Below are positions 34,442 to 44,443 of a stretch of DNA of 46,797 nucleotides, in pieces. The stretch is taken from positions 103,538 to 150,334 of the forward strand of contig SSNU01000043.1 in NCBI GenBank assembly GCA_012064415.1, read 5' to 3'. Positions within the stretch are counted from its first letter, which is position 1. Every line of letters starts with the position of its first letter. The stretch is from Gyrodactylus bullatarudis (lineage: Eukaryota; Platyhelminthes; Monogenea; Gyrodactylidea; Gyrodactylidae). Under the pieces are notes generated by a model, which searched no databases, was not told the DNA's origin, and saw nothing but the letters and a program-made list of their open reading frames with translations. Position numbers and translations under genes: made by a program.

Positions 34442-36009
34442 TCACTCAATTTTCTGTTTTCTTCTGAGATTCTTGAGTATCTTGAAAATGGTTGTAAAAA
34501 TTGGAAGTAGAATTGGAGCATAGAGAGGCAGGTAAATACCAACCTTTTGGTCATCAGGAAAGAAGAGCAAATTCAGTAGGTTGGAGTCGTAGAAGGATTT
34601 TTTGGCGTATTTTCCAGCCTCTTCAACATTCTTCATAACATCGATCAAATTAGGTTCAATGCCGATCTTTGAATTTTCAATTATCCGTTTGAAATTTCTG
34701 ATTGCCTCTTGGACAGAACTAACCACCGTTTCACTGACCACAAAGTTTTCATTTCTCCTGATCGACTTGACTAGCGAATTCAATGACACTCTAATTTCCC
34801 TGTAGACGTCGGATATGTGATTGAGTTTCCAACTCAACTTTGACCCAAAACTTGGAGTCCTAGACGTGCCCTTTGGGAATCCCAGTAGTCTTTGCAAGGA
34901 CTTTTGAAATTCATCTTTAAACTAAAACATAAATGAAAAGTGAGAACATACAAATCCCTTTGTTAGATCGAGATTACAATTCATCTTGTACATATTACCC
35001 CATTTTGGTATGAGGACGGTGTTGATCTTTTCACTCTTGTTTATTTTCAAGGCATCATGGAAGAATATCAAGTTAAAAGAATTCAAGTTATCATGATCGA
35101 CAAAGTTTCTCCTATCAAAATTGTAATCCTTGACGAGATTGGAAAGAAAGTTTTGTGTAAATGACTCTGGGTAGGCTTTCTTGTTAGTTTGAACCAATTG
35201 TGAGTGCATTGAAAGGTGTAGAAAATCTTGAACACTTGCTTTAAACTCTCCAAGGCCATTCTCAATGGTTTCATAGATTCGAGAGTAGGCTGTAAGCAAA
35301 TTGAGAATTAAAAGTAAAAGTTACTTTCAAGAATTTCTTTCTGGGAACCAAAGTTGTTTAGAATGACTGATATGCTTAAGTGATTATTCAACTTTGGGCT
35401 GTGAGGCAAACTTAGTTCATTGAACCAATTGAATTTAGTTAAATAGCTGATATCATTGGCAATGTTGCTGACGGAAAGTTTAAAGTAAAGACCTCTTTCA
35501 TTGTTGATCACTTCTTTTTCTCCACTAGCTTGAAATATTAACCAAATGCCATCTCTCCTATAATTTTAGAGCAAGTTTAAATAATCAAACTTACTCATCA
35601 AAACTTGACTTGTCTGAGAGGCATTTCTTTAAATAAAATTGCAAAATAACTCCATCTTGTATCGCAGGCTTTAGATCCTTGAACGAACTTTCAATCAAGT
35701 TTATTGATTTTTCATCACTGGAAAAACAGTTGAGGGTAAGATTCAGCGTTAAATTTGATTTGTAAATATCGGAAATTCCTTTTGTATCCAATTCAAGTTT
35801 TATAGGGCTGGTGGTGATGTACCACGTGGGGAGTCCTATGAGGAGGGCAAAAGAAAAGTAAAAAAATGCAATCTTGTGAGTCTTGTTAAAAGCATCTTCT
35901 TTGGTACAATTTCCCTTCAAAGTCTGAATAATAAAAATATATATGATTAATAGAGCTAGGAATTTCACTTTGTTGATGATTTCATCAGAAAAATATCAAA
36001 ATTATCCAT
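34442..36009 (-). CDS. PIGS: GPI transamidase component PIG-S
   Basis: PIG-S is a subunit of the ER GPI transamidase that attaches GPI anchors to proteins. Exons 35923-35595, 35557-35325, 35289-34952, 34921-34442, with introns of 37, 35 and 30 bp. Family features: an N-terminal membrane span (KIAFFYFSFALLIGLPTWYI), a large lumenal domain with VLIPKWGNM, then SFYDSNLLNLLFFPDDQKVGIYLPLYAPILLPIF, the highly conserved C-terminal span. The 5' end is unresolved. No in-frame ATG exists in the first of these exons. A candidate leader exon 36009-35969 (MDNFDIFLMKSSTK) joins in frame only if one extra G is kept at the acceptor. Another option is trans-splicing at the AG 35925-35924. With the leader the protein is about 473 aa (human 555). 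The stop is 20 bp from that of the MTFR-like gene. Confidence 0.88.
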
Positions 36010-36016
36010 TATTAGA

Positions 36017-36850
36017 TCATTTATTCATTATGTTTTGATTTTTTGTTCGAAAAGATCTACATGTTTCTGAATAAACAGGATCGATGGGTGGTTGAACCGG
36101 GTCTAATGAAATATAATTTGTCTCTGGCGGGCGATACGTATCCGAATCTTGAGAGTCTCTTAAGAATTCTATAGGTAAAATGGGGTTGACAAGGCTAACA
36201 TTTGGGCATTTTCTAACAGAAGTAAATCCTCGACAAACTATAAATGATTCAAGACTTGAGATCCTGCTCGAAGTTGGTTTGAAGTAAGTAACTAATCCTT
36301 GAAATCTTGAAGCAACACGATGATGAAGCTCATATGATTCGCGTCCTCTGAATACTTTTGCTACAAAGACTCCATCTTCCTCCAAAACTCGATCACAAAT
36401 TGAAAGAGCAGAATCGATGAGACTAAGTTGAACATATTGATCAAGATCGTGAAATCCTGTTACATCAGGCGCACCATCACAGACGATAAGCTGAGCTTTT
36501 TTTCCTTCAAAATATTCAATAATTTTATTCTCAGTTTCTTGACTAGTAATGTCCCCTTGAATAATGTGAACATTTGAAATAGGTGCGATTTTTTGTAAAT
36601 CGATGGCTATAATTTTAGGGGTTTGATCTGAATCAGGTGATTTAAATTTTAGTTTTTCTGATATTATTTGCGACCAACTGCCTGGAGCAGCACAGAGATC
36701 TACAACGCGTTCAAGTAATTCGCCATCCTTTTGGAAGATATTGAAATGAGAGTCTATTTGAAGTAGTTTGAATGCACTTCTTGCTCTATATCCTTTTTCC
36801 TTCGCAAGGCGAAAATATACATCTCTTTTATCTCGTGATGTTTTACCCAT
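36017..36850 (-). CDS. FTSJ1: tRNA 2'-O-ribose methyltransferase FTSJ1 (Trm7 family)
   Basis: FTSJ1/Trm7 methylates the 2'-O of residues 32 and 34 in the anticodon loop of tRNAs such as tRNA-Phe, using S-adenosylmethionine and partner subunits in the cytoplasm. Unspliced frame, 277 aa from the ATG at 36850, chosen because the family starts MGKTSRDKRDVYFRLAKE. Visible: GYRARSAFKLL with the first catalytic Lys, SAM-binding VVDLCAAPGSWSQ, VCDGAPDVTGFHDLDQY with the catalytic Asp, and VFVAKVFRG with the second Lys. C-terminal SSRISSLESFIVCRGF supplies the last catalytic Glu. The gene is divergent from XPNPEP1 (168 bp between starts) and is followed on the same strand by the PIGS leader 7 bp after its stop. 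Confidence 0.95.
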   Translation of the reverse strand: MGKTSRDKRDVYFRLAKEKGYRARSAFKLLQIDSHFNIFQKDGELLERVVDLCAAPGSWSQIISEKLKFKSPDSDQTPKIIAIDLQKIAPISNVHIIQGDITSQETENKIIEYFEGKKAQLIVCDGAPDVTGFHDLDQYVQLSLIDSALSICDRVLEEDGVFVAKVFRGRESYELHHRVASRFQGLVTYFKPTSSRISSLESFIVCRGFTSVRKCPNVSLVNPILPIEFLRDSQDSDTYRPPETNYISLDPVQPPIDPVYSETCRSFRTKNQNIMNK

Positions 36851-37018
36851 CAAAATATTGAACAAATTTAAACAAACATTTTCTGAGACAGCTTTGTTTG
36901 ATTAAATCACATTGCAAACTACAGTGTATTTTGAATTACAATTATTGAATAATAATTAATATTGTGATATCTAATTGGAAACACTAAATAATCAATCCAT
37001 CTATTTTCAATTGGCAAA

Positions 37019-39379
37019 ATGAAACAGATTAATACCTCTGATCGTTTATCTTTGATTCGCGGGTTGATGGTCAAACATCAAGTTCAAGCTTACATTGTCA
37101 CCAGCGAAGATAGTCATTTTAATGAATATGTTCATCCTCATCATGAACGTCGGGCTTTTATTTCGGGTTTTCAAGGTTCAAGTGGAATAGCTGTAATAAC
37201 TTTGCGGTATGCAGCATTATGGACCGATGGAAGATATTTCGAAGAAGCTCTCAAGTGCTTAAATGATCAATGGTTGTTAATGAAACAAGGCATTGACGGT
37301 GTTCTCACCATTGAAGAATGGTTAAATGAAGTTCTTGAAGCTGGCGATCGAATTGGCTTTGATCCTAGTACTGCTGCTCATTCATTTTGCCAACGTTTGA
37401 AGAAAGAATGCCCTAAACTATCTCTATCCCCAATTGTCAGTGTCAATCTCGTAGACGAAGTTTGGAATACTATGTCAAGTGGAATGGAAACCGAGGAACT
37501 ATTCCTAATTCCGAGGCCAAAACTTGAATTCAATAAAATCCGACCAATGAGGCTTGAATTCTGTGGGAAAGATGTCGATAAGAAAATCGAAGAAATAAGA
37601 ACATTTTTATTTCAAGAAAAATTTCCCATGCTTATCACCGTTCAATTGGATGAACTGAATTGGCTTTTCAATGCAAGAGGATCTGATATTCCTTCTACTA
37701 ATACATTCTTTGGTTATTCAATAATCACGCCTGATAAGGTGTACCTTTTTGTTCATGGAAAGGCTCTGGAAAAAAGTCAAGACTTTATTTTACACATTAA
37801 ATGCTTAAAGACAAAAGTTCTCATTCAAAATTATAGTGAATTTCAATCAGTTTATCTTGAATTATTGAACAAGTTACCAGATTCAAGTCATATGCTATTC
37901 AGTCCTAGTGACAATGAATTTATCGTCGGCATGGCCTCTCGCTGTAGGAAATCGTTCAGACACAGTCCCATTCAAATGATGAAAGCTCAAAAAAATGAGT
38001 GTGAATTGAAAAGCTCAATTATCGGTCATCTACTCGATTCTGTCATTCTATGTGAATTTTTCTCATGGCTTGAGAATATCTCTCGTCAAAAGAGTCATTC
38101 AAAGTCTGTACGTTTATTATTGTACTTGATCAATTAATATCTCAGTCACTAATTATAATAATTATTTAGGATCAAATTGTGGAAATATCTCCTGAGGAAC
38201 TACCACATCTCCTAAGGAATCGTGGGAAATACTCAGGGTCAGGAACTATTCTCTTGACAGAACACATTTTGACTACCATTCTTAATGAATGCCGAGCTAG
38301 TACTGCCACCAATCTTGGACCCTCATTTTCCACAATAATTTCTTTTGGTGAGTCACAAATGCATAATGAGTGTATGGTTCAATAAACTTTATAGTACTGT
38401 ACTATATTTGTTGATAAAATTTATAGTGGCATTCAGCTTGATATTTTGCCAAATATTATCATGCTGAAAATTAATGCTTCTGATGAGACTGTAAACACTA
38501 TCTCATGAATTAATTGATTTTGTATTAAACTCTACAGTTATAGTTATAATTCTCACACTCTATCTAAAAATAAATTTATAGAATCAAACTCATCAATAAT
38601 CCACTACCATGCACCAGCATGTGATTCCAAGCCTCTCAAATACAATTCAACAGTCCTCTGTGATAGTGGAGGCCAATATGAAGCTCTCTGTACAACCGAC
38701 ATCACCCGGACTATAGCTCTTTCTCCAGACTTTCCATATTGTCAAGAGTTTTTGGAAGATTTCAACCTCGTCCTAAAATCACACGTCTATCTAGCCCATA
38801 TGGTAGGTCATTTTGTTATCATCATACCTAGAAATTCCCTTACAACATTGCTGGCAGTAAACTAGATACCATTGCCAGACATATTTATTGGTTTGAATCG
38901 AAAAATTTCCAACACGGCACCGGCCATGGAGTTGGCTCAGCACTCTGTGTCCATGAGGGTCCCATCGGACTCTCGGGGTCAAGGCTCAAGCAATTCTCTG
39001 ACTTTGGTCTAACAGAGCCCGGCATTAAAGAGAATATGGTAAATCTAAATTGTTATGAAAAATTTAGATTCTCACAATTGAACCTGGTTTCTACAAAGAA
39101 GGTTACTACGGAATTCGAATTGAAAATTGTTACTACACTGCAAAGACAGGTGAACATGAAGAATTTCTCCAGTTCGTCCCTCTCACATTAGTTCCCTTCC
39201 AGAGGATGTTAATCAAAGCGGATAAGCTTAGCCCCAATGAAAGGAAATGGATTAATGATTATCACTCGCGTGTATATAACGAGATTCTAAATGCTAAGGA
39301 GACTTTGGGACCCATTCTAGACTTTGAAATGTCTTTGTCAATGTTAGAATGGCTTAAAGTACAAACTAGTCCTATTTAA
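37019..39379 (+). CDS. XPNPEP1: Xaa-Pro aminopeptidase 1 (aminopeptidase P, M24B)
   Basis: Cytosolic metallopeptidase that removes an N-terminal residue preceding proline. Exons 37019-38107, 38170-38347, 38582-38802, 38832-39038, 39068-39379 (668 aa; human 623). Two creatinase-like N-terminal domains (SEDSHFNEYVHPHHERRAFISGF, AALWTDGRYF, WLFNARGSDIP) precede the pita-bread catalytic domain. The five metal ligands are visible: Asp about 450 (LCDSGGQY), Asp about 462 (TTDITRT), His about 528 (HGTGHGVGS), Glu about 570 (TIEPGFY) and Glu about 584 (GIRIEN). Catalytic histidines occur in IIHYHAP and CVHEGP. One residue is inserted between the first two ligands compared with the human spacing. The last two introns are each 29 bp. 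No upstream acceptor-like site precedes the start. Confidence 0.94.
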
Positions 39380-39601
39380 TGTATTTCAATTGCATTTATT
39401 GTGTATATTCTTCACGAATAACTCGTGTATATTGTTTCAAATCAATTGTAATTTTATCAGATTTAAATTTATTGGGTTTAGAAAAATATAGTCTAATTGA
39501 TTCATATCATTTGTCTTTTGGGTCAAGACTCTTGATTCAGTAGTATGCAGTGCACGGACTCAGAAAAAAAATTCAAAAGACTGAAAATTGTAAATTATGC
39601 A

Positions 39602-41423
39602 TCATTTATTGTTTAAATCCAATTTCAACTTTTTGTTATCTTCACTAGGCCCTTGCTCAATTTCATTGTTGCTGAGAGGCCGCTTTGAGTTCCTAGTGAG
39701 CTTTTGACTGTCCTGTGGCAATTTCTCGTCCCTAAGATCCCTTGAAAGCTCTTCGTAGGGGACTTGAATCAACATAAATTTACCAAGAGATTGTCCTTCA
39801 ACAAAGGTGGTATCTGTGATTGTTTTTTTAAACAGGTCATAAACCTGATCAATACAGGTGGGGAATTTTTCGTAATTGGGATCTTTAGAAGCTAACCACA
39901 GGAAATATTTGATTATGCGGTATTCTTTAATTGAAAGGAACTTACACATTATGGCATGATTCACTACTGAAGAGGTCAATTTTTGCCAAAAGGGGTCGAA
40001 AAGATTTTTCAAAGGACACTCTGAGGATTTAGGATCTCGATATGCGAGAAGGCTTATGCTTTGCTAAATAGAGAGTACTCAAATAATTTAAGATAAGAAC
40101 AGACTTCAAATATCTTGAGGGTATCAAGTGAAATAAATCCTTGTTTAGATTTCAGCTCGCGTACTTGATCAACAAGCTTACGGCCGAATTCAATCTTTTC
40201 CAGCACTGACGATTCCTGATTAGTATTGCCATTCTGCTTAGAATCTTGCAATCCCTAGAAATATTAAATAATTAAAGCGTACATAATGCACGAATTGGTG
40301 GCATTTCAGCTGTACAATGAGTTCAGGAAACTTTTGGACAACATCAGGAAAATTATTTTCCAAATTTGAGAGGAGTCCTACAAAATTTTTGCTTTCACAC
40401 TGTTTGATCAATTCTTGTCGTTTTCTTATTGAAGCAATAGGATTAGATTCAAGGGTCTTATCGTTTTTAGGGAAGTATTTTGAAAAATCTTCTACAGTTG
40501 ACACGTAACCGTGATAAATAAGGTATTTCAATATGAACCTGAATAAAAATCAAGGACAAACTTGTTGATAATACTCGAATGCTCTTTATTATTTGGCGAG
40601 TAATCTTTAATTAAAGATAATTCTCGTATACTACGAAGATGATTCACATGTTTAGATATATTGTAAAGAAAAGGCTTTTGTCCAAAATTAGCAGAGGTCT
40701 TTGCTCCTTTGCATTGATTCACTGGTTGAAGGCTTACAGATGGATATACTTCAAACTTTGTACAAGGAATCTAAAAGAATAATTATGAAATTTGAAGCTA
40801 CTCGGAATTTATTCTCAAATGCTTTAGAGATAAGCTCTCCATTGAGTGTATAAAATAAGTTCTGAGAAATAAAATCTACGCCAACGCCAACGATGTCACC
40901 GGACGAAATTTTCGTTGTAATTTTTGGGGAAAGAATCGTAGCCGAATGATAGAGGAAACCATCAGAACTCTTGAGAGCCCAAGAGTTAGAATCTGTACCG
41001 AGAGTTTTATTTGAAGGAGCACAATACTTGGCAACTCCAATGCAAATCGTTCTAAAATAATCGACATGAAAAGTAATTAAATCATAAATGAATTTAAAAG
41101 CTTACGAATCTTCAGGAATATTTGTTAACATCACTTCAAAATAATAAACACCTAAATTTACAGAGATAGGCAAGTCAGCTTTGAAGACGATTGCTTCATC
41201 ATGAGAAAAACCTAATTTTTTAAAATGACTATCAATTACTTTTATAATCATGAGCATTATTTGTAAATGATATAGTTGTAAAGGAGTCTTGTAGTCTGAT
41301 AAACTTGTATTTATCTTTTGCCTGCCAAGATTTGGGTAGACTTTTACCATTTAATGGATAAAACTTTGTATTGTAGATATTTTTTACATTTTCGACCATA
41401 AAATCTGAATACTCATTTTTCAT
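39602..41423 (-). CDS. RANBP9: RanBP9/RanBP10-like scaffold of the CTLH ubiquitin ligase
   Basis: RanBP9/10 are scaffold subunits of the CTLH (GID) E3 ubiquitin ligase. Exons 41423-41240, 41211-41106, 41051-40802, 40770-40562, 40538-40283, 40254-40105, 40063-39602 give 538 aa with consistent phases; introns are 28, 54, 31, 23, 28 and 41 bp. Start is the first ATG before KFYPLNGKSLPKSWQAKDKY. Order: SPRY domain (GVYYFEVMLTN, ICIGVAKY, SSGDIVGVGVDF, FYTLNG), LisH (ILKYLIYHGYVSTVEDF), CTLH (IRKRQELIKQCESKNF, FPELIVQLKCHQFV) and a C-terminal CRA region (IEFGRKLVDQVRELK, SLLAYRDPKSSECPL). The linker between CTLH and CRA is much shorter than in vertebrates. The C-terminal tail after the CRA is Lys-rich and not conserved. 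Each small intron is required to join family blocks. Confidence 0.9.
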
Positions 41424-41501
41424 TTCTAACAATAAATTTGAAAGAGTGAATCTGTTTAAAGACAAGTCTCGTGTTTACCTTTGTTTAAGCTAACTTCAGA
41501 T

Positions 41502-41963
41502 ATGAATTATGAAGCTGTTTGTAGCTCCATTAACAAAATACTCAATACTGAGTATTTAAATCAGGGAATCCCGATCCTAGTTTTCTCTAAAACTGATAGA
41601 GAGAAGGGCAAGACGAAAAATTGCACAGAAGAACTTCTTTCTGTACCAAAATTCAAGTGGTTAACCAAATGCTATGTCAAACCTCAGGTGTCTGCAGGTT
41701 TCAAGCCTGTACCTTTTGACAAAAAGATGAGGAAGACTAGCAGATTTCAAATCAGCAATTTAGATGTTGAAAAAATGAAAGAGAAACGACTCAAGGCACA
41801 GGCTGTTAAAGGTGTCATTTGTTTATTCAATTCTGTCAAAAAATTCCAGGCTCAATCACAAATGAATGGAGAATTTCAAACGAATAAAAATGAAGAAAAG
41901 TCTCTCATGTCGATGAAGAAGAGAGATTTCTTATCATCTGTTAATACCCTGTTGAGCAAATGA
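41502..41963 (+). CDS. Unrecognised small basic protein
   Basis: Single-exon frame of 153 aa from the ATG at 41502, divergent from the RanBP9-like gene with 78 bp between starts. It contains ILNTEYLNQGIPILVFSK, PKFKWLTKCYVKPQ, PVPFDKKMRKTSRF and a Lys-rich helix (KMKEKRLKAQAVKG). No signal peptide or membrane span. High Lys content and helices would suit a nuclear or nucleolar protein, but I recognise no family. A CAG ends 2 bases before the ATG, and an AATAAA follows the stop near 41987. NAA20 starts 140 bp downstream on the same strand. Confidence 0.65.
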   Translation: MNYEAVCSSINKILNTEYLNQGIPILVFSKTDREKGKTKNCTEELLSVPKFKWLTKCYVKPQVSAGFKPVPFDKKMRKTSRFQISNLDVEKMKEKRLKAQAVKGVICLFNSVKKFQAQSQMNGEFQTNKNEEKSLMSMKKRDFLSSVNTLLSK

Positions 41964-42103
41964 TCCTTATTTTTTCGTATTTGTGAATAAATCTTTTATA
42001 ATTAAATGCTTCTTATTTTACGGTGCGAAATCTGCGTAGATCTTGTGTCTATGTCAATTTTTATTCTTTTCTATTTATTATTTTTCTTCTTTTAGATTCA
42101 AAA

Positions 42104-42842
42104 ATGTCAATAACCAGCTTCTTCCGACCTTTGGATTTGTTGAAAATTACAAACGTGTAAGTCATAGAATATAATTTGACAAAATAATCACTTTATATCT
42201 AAATATGTTTTTCTCCCTTCATAGTAATCTCGACCAATTTACAGAGACTGTGAGTTTATTCAATATCTAACATTTTTCTGTTTTTTCAGTATCATATGAA
42301 TTTTTACCTACACTACATCGTAAAATGGCCCGAGTATATGAAAAAATTAGTTCAGCCAACTTTGACGTGCGTTAAAAATGCAGCACAGGATTCTAAATCT
42401 TTCAGTCCGACTAAAATTATGGGCTATATGATTGCAAAGTCAGAAGGAAGTAATCATTTGTGGCACGGTCATGTAACTGCTCTGTCAGTAGCTCCTGAAT
42501 ATCGTCGGTTAGGATTTGCAAGCAAACTCATATTAGATTTTGAAAATACTTCAAACAATAAGGACTGCCATTTTGCTGATTTGTTTGTTAGAGAATCCAA
42601 CCTTTTGGCCCAAGAATTATACACCAAATTAGGTTACATAATTTATCGCAAGGTCCTCAATTATTATGATGGCGAAGAGTCGGCGTTTGGTAAGCTTTTA
42701 TATTTTCTATAAATCTGTTAATTAATTAACTGTGAAATATCAATTTTTAGACATGCACAAAGCCCTCTTAGCGGACAAAGAGAGAAAATCCATGAGACCT
42801 TGGACCAGACCAATTTATCCTGAACAGTTGGAATTTAGCTGA
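42104..42842 (+). CDS. NAA20: N-alpha-acetyltransferase 20, catalytic subunit of NatB
   Basis: NatB acetylates nascent proteins beginning Met-Asp/Glu/Asn/Gln at the ribosome. Exons 42104-42156, 42225-42249, 42290-42689, 42751-42842 (189 aa; human 178). GNAT-fold matches: ITNVNLDQFTET, KWPEYM, IMGYMIAKSEGS, WHGHVTALSVAPEYRRLGFA (acetyl-CoA binding loop RRLGFA), FADLFVRESN and LYTKLGYIIYRKVLNYY. The C-terminal RPWTRPIYPEQLEF corresponds to the IPLPHPVRPEDI end of the human protein. Exon 2 is only 25 nt. About 15 extra residues (KLVQPTLTCVKN...) follow WPEYM. The stop codon overlaps an AATAAA (42842-42847). TTTCTTCTTTTAG ends 8 bases before the ATG, a strong acceptor-like site with no upstream exon visible. 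Confidence 0.94.
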
Positions 42843-43007
42843 ATAAAATTATAATTTTATCATACAGTGAGAAATTTTTATTCTACAAATTGTTGAATAA
42901 AGTAATACTAACAGGAAAGCATTTTTGTCAATAAGATGTGATCTTTAGACCCTCTAATAATCTTATATAAAGTGAAGCTTCAAGAATGCATAACTCAAAC
43001 GCAAATT

Positions 43008-43358
43008 ATGAAATTTATACTCTCTATAGTTCTTTTGGCAAGTAAGTTTTTCGCTGATAAAATTTAAGACATTTGCTATGCCATGAATATTCCTCGTGAA
43101 ATTTACTCAAAGCCAACCAACGGTCTCTGTGAATCTTGTGAGAAAGGAGTAAAATTGATGACTGATGTACTTGCTGATGATGCGGCCAAGACTATGATTA
43201 CAGATCAGTTGCATGGTACGTGCAAAACATTCCAAATAACCTGGGCTATCGATATTTGTGATAAGCTTGTTGATGATAAGATCAACAGTTTCTACGAAAA
43301 AATCAAGGAACCCAATTTCCCAGAGATGGCCTGCCGGGATTTTCACTTGTGCAAGTGA
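43008..43358 (+). CDS. Secreted saposin B-like domain protein
   Basis: Exons 43008-43041 and 43069-43358, intron 27 bp, 107 aa. A signal peptide (MKFILSIVLLANICYA) precedes one saposin-like domain with six cysteines in the usual pattern (LCESC, HGTCK, DICD, MACRD, LCK) on an amphipathic helical background. Saposin folds bind lipids and membranes; roles range from lysosomal lipid handling to antimicrobial or digestive proteins, and the sequence alone does not decide. TATATAA (42964-42970) sits 38 bp before the ATG and looks like a real TATA box, unlike most genes here. AATAAA follows near 43411. A broken copy lies at 46378-46609 on the other strand. Confidence 0.85.
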
Positions 43359-43471
43359 ACGTTGAACTTCTGAAAGTGCCGTTGAAAATGCCAAATTATT
43401 ATTATTTAGTAATAAAAAATTTATAGAATTAACAAAATATTAAATACAAAAATATTCAATAATGAAAGGAT

Positions 43472-44443
43472 TCAGGATTTGATAAATTTGGAAAAGTAAT
43501 GATATGTGCCGTCAATCTTTTGGCGTCTTCCACGAAGCCTCATAGACTTTCTAGGAACAATTTTTTTAACATCCTCAACTTTTTGGAGTCGCTTGAAACC
43601 GGTAAGAGAATCTCTCCTTTTGACCATAATGCTGGTGTCTAATTTCCGGGGCATATGGCACTTGAGGGTTACAATCTCTTGAGTAAGACTAGCCTCAATG
43701 TAGAGATTTTTACAGAAAATATCAAACATGATCGGATCCAGGTATCTCATAAACGGTTTAAGTTGTTTATCTAAGTAAATCGCAAAAATTGAATAACCCT
43801 TGGTCATCCATCTCCTTTGGAGTCGATAAGTTTTCAATTTGCTCTCATTCAAGTTCTTTTCAATGATTTCCTCGACAATAGTTTCTTTGTTGTGCAAAAG
43901 ATTGATATTGATTTTATTGAAAAAATGGACGAATAAATCGTACATCAAAATGGTTTCCAGTAGATCATGACGGAGTTTCAGACCTCGATTGAATATATCA
44001 ACCAATACGAGAGATAAGTTTTGAGATAAATTTTCTTCACAAGGAATGATATCAAGCGTTTCGTAACGTGTTAAAATTTGTTCCAATTTGTCCAAGAAGT
44101 CCTATCAAGAGATGAGAAAGTTTTTCTACTCACTACTTCAAACTCAAAACGTTTATCATGATATCCTAAATCGGAAAAGTGTTTAGTAAACTTTTTCTTA
44201 AACTTGTATTCATCGAGATTCAGAGAGGATAAAACGTTGGGTACAATAATTTTAGGGTAAATTATTGAATAAGGATGACTTTTGGAATGTTTTCCACCTT
44301 CAACGCCAAAAGAAAAACACTACAATTATATATTAACATACATGAAAACATAATTTTATGTTAGAACATGATTCGCAATTAAAAAATGGTCCATCAATGG
44401 GCTTTATGCAGTAAGAACATCGTCTAGATGCTCTAGTAACCAT
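43472..44443 (-). CDS. TADA2: TADA2 (Ada2)-like transcriptional adaptor lacking SANT and SWIRM
   Basis: Ada2 proteins anchor the Gcn5 acetyltransferase module of SAGA/ATAC. Exons 44443-44342, 44319-44134, 44101-43472 (305 aa), introns 22 and 32 bp. An N-terminal ZZ zinc finger is clear: CSYC, CESC, LCFHCFSFGVEGGKHSKSHPYSI, exactly as in Ada2. Later LGYHDKRFEFEVDFLDKLEQ and LVLVDIFNRGLKLRHDLLETILMYDL line up with the Ada2 region GYMPARADFIEEFDNYAE and ALKMAVVDIYHSRLKERQRR. The SANT domain that normally follows the ZZ finger is replaced by about 40 residues without the SANT tryptophans. The protein ends in a basic tail (RKSMRLRGRRQK) with no SWIRM domain; human TADA2A has 443 aa. The 22-bp intron interrupts the zinc finger and must be removed to restore it. 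A TATAG ends 7 bases before the ATG. Confidence 0.75.

Noticed and set aside
39948..39966. Possible 21-bp in-frame intron at the RanBP9-like C-terminus (GTAAGTTCC...AAAG)
   Set aside because: Removing it would create a stop codon at the junction, so the stretch is kept as coding.
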